A DNA stretch of 64,000 nucleotides from Membranipora membranacea (Eukaryota > Bryozoa > Gymnolaemata > Cheilostomatida > Membraniporidae): NCBI GenBank assembly GCA_914767715.1, contig OU612068.1, forward strand, positions 18,168,001-18,232,000, in the 5' to 3' direction. The position numbers and the translations under genes are program-made. Below are positions 35,301-50,300 of this stretch, piece by piece (within the stretch, counting starts at the first letter, position 1; each line of letters begins with the position of its first letter). The notes under the pieces were generated by a model. The model ran no database searches and was not told where the DNA came from. It saw nothing but the letters and a program-made list of their open reading frames with translations.

Positions 35301-38300
35301 GAGATTTCACAAACTTGGAGCTGCTGAAAGACGCATACAACAGCTTGGCTGCAAGCCTTAGCTCTATGAACGTAGAGACTCAGGCTTTGATGGGTATGTG
35401 TGTGCAACTAGACCAACCCATACATAAAAATCATGGTACTTGGCCTATGTGTATAATGTGTGTTGATCTTTCTACACCCCTTGACTCCTATCGTGAAAGT
35501 TGTTAAAATGATTGTTTGCAATTTTTCCATCTCTATGTCCAGCACCTGCAGTTGAAAAAAATCATCATGTGTTTTCCAGTTTTTTCAGTCTCAGGAATAT
35601 TGAGAGACAAAAAAAGTTTGTAAATATCTCACCTTTTCGAGGAACTTATATGAAAGAACAGAACTCATTTTTTTATGTTCATCAAATTATTCACCTAAGA
35701 TGTGTTATGTACATTTTGCCAGGACTCAACGTTCATGATGTTGTTAAGTTATACAGACACAGACTATTGGTGCTATTCAAACTGATGATGCTGGAGAGAA
35801 AGGTTTGTACTAGAAGCTGACCCATCTTTTGGCCCACTTTGGTATATAGATCTGTCCCATTTTGCACCCATAAATATGTATATAACACTCCCTCGTTAAC
35901 CAAGAATTTTAAAATTGACAGCAAAAGTCACTGCAAAGGAATTGAATTGTACAATTACAGCCATTACAATTTCCCATTTTGTCTCCAAACACGTATTAAA
36001 CATTCTCGTTGGAGAAGAATTTTTAAATTACAGCAAATATAGCTGCAATGAAAGTGCATTGTACAATTTCAGCCATAAAAATTTCACATTTTGACTGCAA
36101 ACACGTATTAAACATTCTCGTTGGGGAGGATTGTGGCAAGAATTATTTAATTGACTCCAAACAAGCAAGGGAGCGCGCAGTGACCCAATTAGGCCTCAGA
36201 TACGAGGCTCAAGTATTTTCACTATGGGACGTAATGTGATAATCTGAAACGATGTCGCATGTTGGTGCAATTAAAGATAGGTAGACATAATTGATATAAT
36301 CGGCAGCACGTCAGCGGTATAATATATAATATGTTTTTATAACACTTTATACCTCGCCCGGTTATCAACGTTTCTGGATTAAATATGATGACTCTCTGTT
36401 GGGTGATAAATAATGAATAACTTTGTATTTATAAACACAAAGCAACACAAAGTGCGACTACAGGTTGAATTTTAATTGATTGGCTAATTTTATTGTCTAT
36501 ATTTGATGTACTTTCACAGGAATTGTGTGAAAGTACACAAATAATTTTCAGCATAACCACTTACTGTCTATTCCTGTATGGGTTTCAACCACAACATGGA
36601 CAGACCATACCGTGAATGTTCTGCTGCGACAAAAACATTTGTGCACAAGAAAAACTGATATTTGATAAAATAACACAACCATGTTATGCAACAATATGTG
36701 ACAGGCTGCCTATCAAAAGAGTGAATACTTTTACCGATGTTTTTCCCAAAATTATTTACTCCCCTTCTAACGGTCAACAACCTTCAGTGAAGGTTTCTTT
36801 TACTATTTTAGTATAGAACGGATCCTGTAAATGCAAACACTAAGTTTGACATGTTTTTATGATGTTGTTTGTTGGCGTTGGACTGCGATTATTATAATTT
36901 CTTGGCATCGGATTAACCCAGGTCATAGATAAGTCAAAATTACATGATTTTTGCCGCCTGTTGATATTTTGTTGAAAATGAGTTTTATTTAGATAACAAG
37001 GGGATCAATTACAAGATCAGGGCAATTAGTTGCCGCACCCAAAACACCAATTCAAGAGTTAGTTTATTACCTGCAGCGTTTCTATGATCAGGCTAAATAG
37101 TAAAAATAATGGCTCTTTGCGAAATTTTAAATGCTTGTTATTGAATACAGAAAAACAAGCAGTATAGTGGACCTTGATATATATTTTTTTGAAGCTTTCC
37201 CCTTCAAACTAGGGAAATCACCAAGGTGGAGAAGGGGCAGGTCATATTTTAGAACGTTCGTTTCACCTTGATTTCAATGATACTATCGGCTGCTGCGTAA
37301 GAAAGTAGAGTAGATATTCTCCGCCCCATTTATCAGTCATCAGAGCATACTCATGGGAATTCACCCTCACTGGCTGCACGGCACGCACTCCTTAAATCCT
37401 GTATGGTAACCTAGCTGCAGTATGGCACGTTTGGCACGTAGGATTTTGCCGCGGCTTTCCAGGGGTAGATTAGTCCTTACGATACATTCTCACAACCTAC
37501 TCACTTGAGTTATTAAAATGTCAAGTCAGCTGTGAGTAATTGTGCATAAGATCGGGTGTGAGAGTAAAATCTGATATAAGCTAGCGGCTTATCCCATCAT
37601 GTTCCCAGATAGCTACCTGGATTAAACCCCTAGATAACATCTAATCACATAATATATATGGGTAGATAACTCTAGGGGCGGAAATGTTAGCTAGTTTTAG
37701 GGTCCTTTTATTTTAGCTAATGCCAATTTTAGCTAGCTCAGTTTGGAGTTTACATAATGAAGTAAAGAGGTTAATGATATTTTAGCTAGCCATAAAAGTA
37801 ACCCTGTTTCAAGCATGTGCGGAATGGTGAATATTTCTTATTGCAAATGCTTGGTTTGTCGCGATTAAACCTCACAGTCGCACTTGCTAGCTGTGTATTG
37901 ATGAAATTTCATGCAGTCAGTCTTCCTGACTCAAGAGTCTAATTAACATTGAATACAACGTCCATGCTTGCCATATTGCTGAGCGGAAAACATGTTTTCA
38001 AAACATGATATCTTCTTTTATTTTCAGACTGTGTTCTTCATGACACCTGTATGTGATTTGTGCAACGTGATTCTATCCATACTATCTCTTTTCCCTGGTA
38101 AGTTATTGGCATATCAGGTCATGTGTTTCTGAGAATATGTTCAAACATTATGGAGGTGCGTAGGCTGACTATTATTAGATTTATATAATGTGTTTCCTTA
38201 AAAAAAGATATTTATTTGCAGGATTCATATTTCAATGACACTTTCTCAGAAATTCTAGTAATATTTCGGTTAGTTCTTCTGCCAGAATAAAAAAAAAATG

Positions 38301-41300
38301 AGACAACTAAATTTTCCAGAATTGGTCCTTTGAGGGTTTCCAGCCTCTTGCATTACTGGAATAACAAATCCTAAGTTTGATTCCAACTTTGAAAGGTACG
38401 CAAAATGAACTTTTGACCATCAAAAGTACCTTAGACGCTTATTTTTCGTTTTACCAGGTGGTTGACATCCTTGGGAATTTCTGATTTTCTTACAGTCCAG
38501 GTGATTATGTCTACCAGACAGTCAATAACATAAAATCTCAACCCAAAATGTAGGATAATCATAATAATACCTGTTAATTCAATTAATTCATAATAAAGTG
38601 TCAAAATTTTGATGGATTACTTGCATGGGTCCTGCATGGGTCTATGAACAGTATGTAAATTTTCAAAATATTGAAAAATGAAGGCGATTTTGCACTTTTG
38701 CCAATTTTCAAACAGGAACTGTAATGTAAGAGTGTGTGGATAATTTTGATCAGGATGGGCTGAAAATAGAATCTTGACCTCAAAAATTAAACCCAGTCCC
38801 GCGAAATTGAATTTATTTTTCCCTCCAGGATGGTACGCGTACAAATTGTGAAAGTTTTGTTTACAAACAAGCTCGACGGAAGCGGTGACGAAGTCACTGA
38901 CCATCCTAAAGGGCATTGGTCAATCCGTACTGTTAGTACAAAAATAAATTCTTCACTTTTGCAAAATTTTTGCATCACAATTTACTACAATAAACATTCT
39001 TCCATTCAGTGATAATGATTATCTCGAATGACACGCTGGCAACTTTGAGAATTTTTGATCGAAATAGTTGATTTAAATCAGATGGTCATATTACTAGATA
39101 CTATTACCGATGCAGATGCAGATGGAACTTGCCGAGTCATAGGAATTCTGTGACACATAAAAAAGGGATTTTCACCTTATTTTTAGTTATTCCAGGGCGG
39201 ACGGATAAAAAACTTTGTTGGCCAGCTGTGAATTGGGTTACCATTGATGAAATTGAATCATTCCCATTATGAATATTAAATTCTTCCCTTTATGTACTCA
39301 GAAGTGTGGATTCATATCTCACTGATGTAAAAACTTTAAGCCACACATATTTCTGAAATAATGGCATTGCAGCCATTTGTAATGTAGATTATTAAGCTGA
39401 ATATTAATCCCCTCTTTTACAAAATGGAAGTTAGTAGATGATGACAGAGGCTTGTGCCGTAATTAATTATATGCAAGCTTATCTCGGCAACTAACGCCTC
39501 AAAACTGTGAAACTCCTACTTAATCCCAGTATGAAACTCTCCCATATCAAAACTTAATGGTCTTATTACCATAAATGCCCCCTTTACATGAGATTTACAT
39601 TAAATATCTTTACTGGCTTATGCAATTTTTTGGTCAGCTTAGAATACCAGAACATGTATCATGACCCTGTGCTGAGGTCAATTAATTTCAATTTACATAA
39701 AATTAATATTCAGTGTTGATAATGGCTATGTTATTATATATATGTTTCACCTGGGGGTTTACCGCAGATGGTATGTATGGGCAAGTAACTCCCTCACTAC
39801 CCACCAAGTACCATAAACATACTATTTGTATGTTCATGGAATCACTGCTATGACTAGGAACAGCGTATGCCGATATCACCAACTGGGTTATATTTTAAGC
39901 CAAGTGAATCATTGTATAGTGGACTATGATATGTTGAGGCGGGTTGTATGCCGTGACGATTGATGCCTCATTAGTTTAGGCACTTTCATCAGCAGTCTGC
40001 AATCTACCTCCTCGAAAATGCAAGTTATGGCTATGACTAACCGGAATAAAAGGTGATGCAAAGGGTACTCTCGCAGTGTTGGGCAGTTCCTTACCTACAC
40101 TTGTTTGTTCATAGCTTAGCCATGACTCAACCAAAGACACCTTAGGCTATATGAATATTTTAAGCATATTGAAAATTAGCTGACAGAAAATTCCTTGCGC
40201 CTAATTAGCTTTTGAACAATCAAAATAATCCACTGGAATTTTGTTTGTTTACTATTATGATTTAGTGATAAATCAAAAAATTGATTTTAATTGGATTCTT
40301 ATGCGGACCATCTATGTCAATAGCTTTGTGACAAACCCCATTGTATTTCTTTAGTGATTCAATATTCTAAAAAAATAAGGGAGAAGGAAACGTCCTTTGG
40401 TTTCTAAACTGACCGTTAAGAAAATAACAGCTTTTCACCCGGTAAACAGTCTTAGAAGACCTGTATTTCTCCATAGTTGTGCTTCCGACAAAAAACCTCA
40501 CGGAATGTCTCCATGTGAATCATGGTAGGTTTCTCCGCTTTGCAGCGCAAAATACAATTCAGTAGACAACAAACTATTCAAAAACAATACATTCACTAAA
40601 TTGATTATTGTACTTGAGGAGGATGATTTCACCAAAGACATATTATAGCCCTTTTATTATGATTGAGGAAAAACCACCCTCAGGGGAGTAACATTGCCAC
40701 CACCATAAAACTTTAGTTAGACGGTCCACAGGCTATGCGCTGCTGAACTTTCCCATGTCTAAGGTCCAAACAAACATATAGGTATCATCTTCAGATTTTG
40801 TTTATATGGCTTGTGTTTTGGGGTTTAAAGCCTGCAGGTTATAATTGTCAAGTATTTCACATCATTAGTGTCTTTGTTGTGCAACTGATAGTAACCTTGC
40901 TGCTACACCTGGCTTGTCACCTTTTTTCTAAATATTGTTGTTTGTTATTTGCGAAGTGACTCTTCTTAAAAAACTGTGGTCACACATTTTTTTGCAGCTT
41001 AAGCTCTTATGTACTCTAAGTAGTTCTTACAACGAATATTAGTAGTGAGATTTTAGTTTTATTTTTAGGTCTTATGGAAGTTGGCCTTGTGGAAAGTGTA
41101 GAAAATACAAAAACGCCAATACTATCTCCAACCATGACTGAGAGAACTTTTAGCTCTGATCCTAACAGTGAGCCATTTCTCGAGATCAACTATACCCGGC
41201 AAGGTAGCGTTAGCTCTCAGGAAAATGAAACAAACAAACAGACAACCTCTGAAAATGCCGACCAATCTAGTCATAATAGTTCTATCATATCTCAAGAAGA

Positions 41301-44300
41301 GAGAGACCCTGATGTGTCACCAGGGGAGACAACTACTCAATCAAAACTTGTAACTGATAAGTCTGAAAAAGACGAAAACACAAACATTGAACAAGACTCA
41401 AATATGGACACTACCCTCATAACTAAACCTGAGCCAATAGCGACAGGTAATACAGGGTCAGGTGACAAGGCTGATGGAAAACTTGATAAGGGAACTGAGC
41501 TCCTTACTGAGGTATGTTACAACAGCTTACATTTGTTGGTGCGATCAAAGTCAAGTTATGTGTTGCACCAAACCACCAAACTTCAGATCAGATGATCTGG
41601 AGCTACAAGTTGATACCGCTTGCGGTCTTTCGCAGTACACATCGTAAATGTAAATGTTGCAACAAGTTATTTTCCAAATTTACTTCCACCTCTGTTGCTG
41701 GCGTCATAAATTATGATACTAACTAATATATTTCATATTCTGTAGAGTCAAACTTTAGATAATCATGTGTCACCTGCGAGAAGTTCGTCGAACCTCTCAG
41801 CTCCTGCTGACGGTGTTCCAGATCTGGCATCTGAGGACTCACTTCTCCAGATTGACATGGAGGATCAGGAAACTGCATTGTGGGACAGTAAAGTGAGCAA
41901 TGTGTAGATGTGCCAATTTTTGCTCTATGTTTGACCGGAATTCCCAGGAAGATTATTAGAAACATAGCAATATGTAACCCTAATTTGCATAATTGTGTAT
42001 GGCCATAACTATACTAATAATAATTTAGTGCCCTTGGATTTTATAGAAACTTGTATGTTGGTGTGAGGGGCACCTGGTTGGTCTTGTCACGTGGCCACTT
42101 TGTTATTGATGTGACCGCCTGGCAAGGCTAGTTCCGGGTGTAATATCACAGAGTAGGAACAAAATATTGTATATATATCAGGTTGTACAAATAATATTTG
42201 ATTCTGTACTTAACTTTAATAAGAACATGGGATTTCAGTATTGCGACTATGTTTCCCATTCATAATTATTAGTATCCTGATTTAATTCCCTATGCAAAAC
42301 TTATCAACCATGATGGCTTTTGGTCCTCTAGATCGTAGTTATTATATATTGGAGATATGGTCCATTTTATTTACAGAAGCATAGCCTGACTCTTACGGAG
42401 GATGGCTCGATACCGAAGGCAGAATCTAATATCGAACAAAACATGGCGAGCAGAAAGCGCCTCACTATCGATATCGCCGATGTGAGAACCTATGAAGTTG
42501 TTCCGATCGTGTCTCCAACCAGCATATCCATTGACAAAGCTGGGCTTCCGCTTGCAATATTCACCAAGGTATGAGGATAATTATTTAATTTATGTTCTTT
42601 TTTTTACAAATTAATCTGCCTGACTTGGCATTTCTTCTACAGGCAAGAGATTTTTTATGTCAAAGAGAAGTACACCCTAATTTGAAGTTTTTTTCTCAAT
42701 ATAATGTGGCAAGAAGTTGCGAGATCAAAAACTAGGTATCTCCTTTCATTCAAAGCTGCATTTGGGGAAGTCATTTTACCCATGATTGAAAAAAACGATG
42801 TTTTGAGTATTGGACTCAAACTGAATAGGCTATAGGGAGATGATTTCAGCAAAGAAAGTTTTTAATTTAAAGTTTTCTGATTAGACATAGCTGCTTGTAT
42901 ACTCCTGTTTTATAATAGTTAATAAATTGATTGCTATGATGCTTGATGCTATGAGGTGGATGTGATTTCTTGTGTTGTTTGCGTGCCAATGTTTGCATCC
43001 TACAATATCCAAACCCGGAATTGAGGAGACAGGTATTTTTTTGCAAATTACACAAAATGCTTGAACAAATCTGACTAGTAATTCGAAAATAAAATCAGTT
43101 ACTAAACTTTTATGAAATCTATGTGACAGACTTTCAGGAAGGCATTATTATGATGACAAGATGACATATATATTTCAATCGAAGAGATAACTACTTATAT
43201 GTGATTGTGTAAGTGTAAATTGTCATTAAAATTGAACATGCATAGTGCAGCAATGTCCGCATATAATTCTTTGTTATAAAATCACTTCTATTCCAATAAT
43301 TGCAACACTGTGTTCATCTTGCCGTAGCAGCACAATAAAACACGCTTCTTCCTGGACTCAGGCATGGTTTAATTCAAGATAAAAATAACAGGATTATAAA
43401 ATGTACTTTCACAGGACCCATCGTAAACTAGGATTTTCTGACATTCTAGCAAAGATCAGGATCCATCGAATTGGTCGATCATTGAAATATCGATTTCAGA
43501 GTTCACACAGCTTCGCTCCCGTTTAATTTATAAATAAACATATCTCGCATTGCAGAATAAAGATGTGTTATCTTATGAATCGTTCAATTTATTTTAATTA
43601 CAAAATACAGAAATACCGAGAGCTTTATTGTAGTGGATCAGCAATTTATCCAATGACGTTGATCATCAAGCATTCCTGCAAAAAGCAACAACCGAACCAT
43701 CCTGTATATTTATAAACATTCATGAACTATGTAAAGTACATGGTTATGTTTCTAATTAATTTAAAATCCATCTTAAATCCGTTCAGCTGGTGTGAAAATG
43801 ATTAATTTCTTAATCTGATTAAATGAGGGAGGATTCTATAAAAAAATACTTACAATAATATTATGTAAATCAACCACATTATGATGTCATACATGCTGTA
43901 GATTTACCGGCGGTTTTAGCTATACCTGCGGGTACCGTCACCTTTTTTTTCCTCCTGACAGATAAGCTTGCGAAGAACGATCAGAAACCACATCGTAGAG
44001 TTCTGAGATTATGTATTATCACAAAAAAACCAAAAGAAAATTAATAAAATAGACATTTTTACAATGTTTGCAAAAATATTATGTCACAGATGATAGTCTT
44101 CTGCTGCAAACACAAATCTTTGTGGATTCATTGCTTCGACCAAAATAGAAAGGAACAAACACCACACAGATAATTTGTCCATTTGTTTTAACTTTGAACT
44201 TGAGTATGGTACAAGAGGTTTTGTCTCTCTGATTTCCTGAAACTTTCTTTTATTAGCATGACTACCCGAAAAAAAACCAGAAAAGTCAATTTTCCCCAAA

Positions 44301-47300
44301 GGAAAAAAAACTAGCCTGTAGGCCTAAATATTTTGACAAAGAGTCAGACATTTGTTACGTCAGGTTACGTGACAGGTTGCACACCTTGCATAACGTTGTC
44401 TTGGCTGCTATCAGATCTTTGCGATCGAGCGTAGGAGAGACTTCATTAGCTAAAACACGTCGCTAATTAGGAAGATTAGGTTTGGCCTTGTTGCGACTTG
44501 TCATCAATGCCAAACCCATAATATTTGTTGACTCATTGTCAACGATCCATGAATTCTCAGTGATGATGGAGCCAAAATGTATCGATATTTGGATTGGATG
44601 TTTGGGGAAAAAAACTGTAATTTGGAAAGGAAGAGATTATTAGTAAACAACCTGCTACCCCCTTTCTTAATTACCAAATTAGTTGCACAGAAAGGCACAA
44701 AATGGTACATGCGAAATACTTGAGACATCTATATATAAACAACCTTGGAAGAAATTTTGATACATCCTCAAGTATTACCCACCTGTATCTACCTGTCGCA
44801 ATCCACCATACTAAACAAGCTGCAGAATGATGAATCATACAGCGGTTTTATATTCAAATTAAAGGTTGTATATGTTGTTTGGGGAGATTCTTTTGCGCAT
44901 ATAAAATCCTGTATTTCATTGAGTAATGTTGACCACGCTTAACCTTACCCTACCTTCATACATATAGCCCTAGCTTGCCCATCCTTACCTTGTACAAGGG
45001 TGCGCTAAATAGTTGAGCTCTATCATGTCTTATGAAAGCATATTCTCATATTCTCCCCGAAAGGAGTACTGAATAGCTAATATTAGTGTATATATATATT
45101 ATAAATGTATTATTGTGGTACTAGTAGATTTACCTTATTTGTTCCTGTCTTTGCAGGGTTCAGTGTGCCATCCTTACCTGTCTCTGTCTTACTATGATAT
45201 CCTAGAGGACGTCAATGTGAGGAGTTTTGTCATCGGAGCATCCAATGTATTGTTCAAACAGAAGAGACATAACATCGATGTCTTAGTGGAGGTGAGAATT
45301 TACAGAATGGGTAAATGAAAAGGTGTGCTGTCTGCTGGGGAAGGGAGTTGCATAGCTTGAGTACCTCAGCTGTTTTTAATAGAGGGGGCGGTAGCTGTTG
45401 ATAGTGGAACCTGCTACTGCCCAAATAAAATAATTTAGGCTAGTTTTGTAATGGCGGATACTTTGTGAGAACTGTCCCATCAGCATTCAATAACAGCAAG
45501 AATTTTGGTTATTACAGTGACAATGTAGTTTTCAACCAAAAAGTTCTTTTTCCTTGAAATTTCCCGGCAATATAATGTCCAATATATCCATTTCGAAATG
45601 AAAATCACTACGAGACTAAAAGTAAAAAATACATAAAATACTAAACTCCATACTCTTAGATTGTTGCAATCTTTCTGTATTTTAGCGAAGCTCAACAGTT
45701 AAAATCATTATTTTTTGTTGTCTATCTTAGAAATGGATCAAGATTAAATTGACATCAACTTCCCTCAATCAGGTCTTAATCTGCTCGTATCTTGTCATGA
45801 TTTATCATCTGTGAAATTTTATTGCCATTCTTACTACAAAAATTTGGCTGAATCTAGTAGATACGATAAATGTCTCGTTAGCGCCATGCAAGGTGGTCCA
45901 TTAAGGTACTAATTACGCTGAATTACCACAAAAACAAGTAGCAGACTGGCGTCGTGGTAGTGTAGTTGTAACAGAAAATACAGGCTAATAATGATTACTG
46001 TCGTTATAACACATTTGTTTGTATGGTTGATCAAACCACCGACCACCGAACTGTTATCTTTTTTGGCATCTAAAGGTATTAAAATATCAAAAAAGAAGAA
46101 ATCTGTCCAAAATAAGTTCTGTAAGAAAAGCTATAAATCACATGTTGTTTTGGATGGCTACCAGTTTTGATAGACGGCACAAGACGACCGTGCTATTTCT
46201 TTGATATTTTTGGGAGTTGTTGCATTCCATCTTTGGCTAAGGAATCCTGCGGCTTGTGTAAAGGAAGACATCGATGTTGTTTCAGGATTATTACAAGAAA
46301 ACACCCCATTTCTTCCCATTTGTGACTTGGCTTACGTTAACATCACTCCTTTGTGCCTACATAGTCAGAGACAATCATAATTTCAAACATGTTTTGGAAG
46401 CATTTTTTGACAGCACCAAATAATAGTTGCACTACAGATTGCAAGAATTCCAAAACATAACATTCGATTGTTATCTGTTTGCAACGCCATGAAATGAGGG
46501 TGCAGGGGTAATTGCAAGCTCAAGGTGGGTTGACTAAACAGGTAATAAGAAAATTGTCAGTTACAGGGTGGTAATTGCGTTGTTTTTACAGAGAGCGACC
46601 ACGTCCTCGGTAGGTGGATAACCATTAGCACCCGGCTTGTTATGATTCCTGAAATACTATTACATAACAATTACCACCAGTCCCCACTCCCAACCCACTG
46701 ATTTCCACCTAATCTTTGCTCTTTTGGACCTTTCATATGCTGTTTTAAGTCGATAGACATGGAAAAAGGCTTCCATCCCTGTTAATTACTCTGTGATTGC
46801 TCAATATGCACATGCGATTTATCAGCTATCACAACGCTTTTGTGGGACGTGCAAATATTCTTGTAACAGTGTTGCAAAATTTCCACTGAGACATGTTGAA
46901 GATAATTTTATCAGAAAAATGGGTAGAAACCAGTCTTTTCTACCTACTGTGACTGACATATCTCACAGGACGTACAAGATTGTCAAGACGTGCCATTGGG
47001 ATCAATAGTGCAAAAAGCAGTCCCGTGTCATTATCATTTTTAATAACTTACACGTGTTTCTTTCGCAATATATCTAATATCTCCGATTAAAGCGACGAGA
47101 AACTGCTGCCTTATCCGGCTACCATACCTGGCATACCAAGTTCTCTCTTAGGAATTGTATAATTGCCAATAAAAGTTATCAACCACAGTAGAATTCATTC
47201 TAGCAAGCAATGAACCCTCCTCACCTCTCCCCCTACCACCCACGATGAGCTGAACCACTAAGACAGGATACAGTAGCTCCTGAGCAATAATTTTCAATCC

Positions 47301-50300
47301 TATAACTTTCTGCAGCCGTTACCCTGATGTGCGCTGATTTCTTTATCTTTAGTTCTCACTTAGATTAATTTGGCTCTCCAGTTAAAATGTTTGCTTTCTT
47401 TCTGTCTGTCCGTCTGTCCCACTGACCTCTCGGTGTCCAGGATCAGTCTCCGTCCGTCCGGAGTGGGAAGTGACCTTAAATTTTAAGGACTTTACCTTCA
47501 AACATGAATATCAATCCATCAAAATTGATCACAAACATGTCATGAGTGCGGGTTTGAGCTCCGGTGAACGGGTTTACTGGTTTTACTGGCGGTAGGAAAA
47601 ATAAGTAGTAAAGTTCATTCATAACCATCGATGCGGCAGGAGATGGAGTAGCACCTGGACTCTTCGTAATAAGCGCCACTAAATACTACAGGAGTCCTGG
47701 TCACCGTAATTCTCACGGGTGGTTACTTGGCTTTCCCAAATGCATGTTCCGGGTAGATTTAGATTAGATGGTTTGTAAAATCCTCAAATGTGACAGAAGT
47801 AATTAATAGGCATAATTTCCTTATTTGGCGGCTTTGGCAAGAATTGAAGAGGGTGTAATCATTTTCTGCATGATGTCAAATGGTCCCCTTGCCATAGCCT
47901 TTGAAAAAGAAATCATTTTCCTAACATCATTCATATCCTGACCCATGACTAAGTACATTTTTGAGTTGAACTTATCGTTCAAGAAGTTTAAGACCACCCA
48001 AAGACCTTCCCTTAGAGGGGGCACTCTTTCCACCATCAATTATTCATACCAAGTGGAGCATGGAGATTTTTTACCATGCTAATCTGACATAACCTTATCA
48101 TAAGTTACATGCATTGGTCTTTGGGTTTTCATTCATCTGTAAATATTAGATGATTCTGGAATCATAACATCACAGGGGAATTCATAGCATAAAGGCCCCC
48201 CCCCCCCCCCGAGGATTTAGGAAAATAGATGATATTAACCAGATGTAAGCTTTGATTTAGCTTCCTATTCTCTTCTGCTAATTTATCCAGCAGTATGACT
48301 TATAATGGTATATTCCCTCTAACCCTGAACCTTCTTTCAACAATATCGCTCTTTCAATCTATAGATGTCTGGTATTATGTAGATGAGATTGAATTCTGCT
48401 ATGATACCGGTATCTAAGATTTGTCTTGTGTCTTCAGTTTCCTAACCAATTGTTTTTAATTTCAGAAAAACTCGACCAAAAAGGTATCAGTATACGATTC
48501 ACCTTGCTGGTTTTTTGCATGAATATTGCATTGAATAACAATTAACTCCCCCAGCCCAATGTTCATAATCATAGGGCCAACTCACCATCCCAGACATTTC
48601 TGATGTCAGCGTGATTCCGTTGAATTTCCCTAAGCCTCAGGCTCTTAACAGAGTTCTACCTTGTGCACCCCCCTCCCCCTTCTTCTCATGCTATGTTTGG
48701 CGAGAACCTGTTTCTAAACGCTTATCTTTCTAAGATTGCTTATTAAAATTTCTTCACGCTCAATTACTAATCTATGATAGTTTTATGAGTTTACAACGAT
48801 GTTTGTCACTTTCTTTTTATTCACATTCTCCGATGATAATAAAAATGAAACGGCTTGACCGCCAAAAGCGTGCTGTCTTATCTAAATAATCTAAATGACT
48901 AATTAATCTTTATCGCTCTTAACGCTTTAGCAACAATTTAAATTTTATAACAACCTCATGAATGCGCCCAAATATAATATCAGATGTTATTGGCACCAAT
49001 TTTGCAGTTGCAGAGTTATTTCTTTTAATTTTTTACTCATAAATTCATGAATGTGGTTTTATTCTCCTATTATTATGTATTATAGCGATCATCAAAACAC
49101 TTCTTATTAGCTACAGCTTTCACATCTACGTACCAGGTTGTACATGTACAATATTCGCTCACATGTACACTTCTTGTTTTATTCGAAGAATTGAGATTTT
49201 GAAGTTTAAAGTTTTTCAAACTTCAAAGTCTCAATTCTTCGAAAAGAACGAGTATAGTTCGTATATCGTAGAAACAATAACAAAGGTGAAAAACCTCAAA
49301 ATGAGGAGAGTGCTTTTTGTTAATTTAATCGTTGCTTATTAACCTTTAACAGGATGATCCAGGAGGTATTGTAATCCTAGATAAGGAGCTGCAGAAACAG
49401 TTACAGCTGAGTACTGAAGACCTGAGATTCGCTGATAATATCAGTAAGCGGGTAGACGATACTGCAGCTGAGGGGGCTTTCCTAGAGGGTACAGGTATGT
49501 GTATGTATTAAGTGTGTGACGGATTGCATTTTTGCCTCATCGTTTTATGCTCAGCATAAACATAACTGAATGGTTCTTATTAAATTGATTTTTAGCTTTG
49601 TTGTTTGGAGTTACTCCCCCTTGTAGCACTGGTGCAATAATAATGATGACTAATTGTTATGCTGAAACTGAAAGTAGCTAATAACTAATATAACTTCCCT
49701 CTTGAATCCCTTCCTTTTTCCACGCGGATTAGGCATAATTAATAATAATTTATTATAATTTGTGGTCATAACATTGTTAAATTATGATTTCCGTGCTACC
49801 GGTCTATTCTGGTCTAGTGGTGTGTGCTGGGTAACCGATTGAATCATGAATGGTCAGGATGAATGGTACGAGGCCTGGAAAATTGACGTGGTCTGATTTC
49901 TACATGCTAGCAATCGTTTCAACACCCATATTTGCAAGTCATAATGTATAGCATTTTTGCAAAATTATATCATAGCTGTGTCAAGATTGATTCAAACAAA
50001 CGTTGTGTTGAAAAATCGTCTGTCATTGAGCGGTACTCGAGAAATTTCAATTTTGTCTCAGTAGCTAGACTGTTTTGACTTCTATTTTCTTGTGTTTTGG
50101 TAATTAAATTAATTAAATCTACTAAACAGCAACTTTTTTCTCGAAAGTGTGAATGGTTTACTTAAAAGTTGATCATTAAAAAGCCATAAATCTGTCCGCA
50201 TCACTTGAGAGGGTGGTCATCAGTTACTATAATTAGCCTGCAGCTTTAAAAATAGAACGAGCTTGTTCCGAACAATCACTAAACATGGGAGATACAGCTA

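Noticed and set aside
41168-41965. Additional frames over AVL9 exons 8 and 9
   Set aside because: They are out of phase with the AVL9 exons, whose junctions are consistent.
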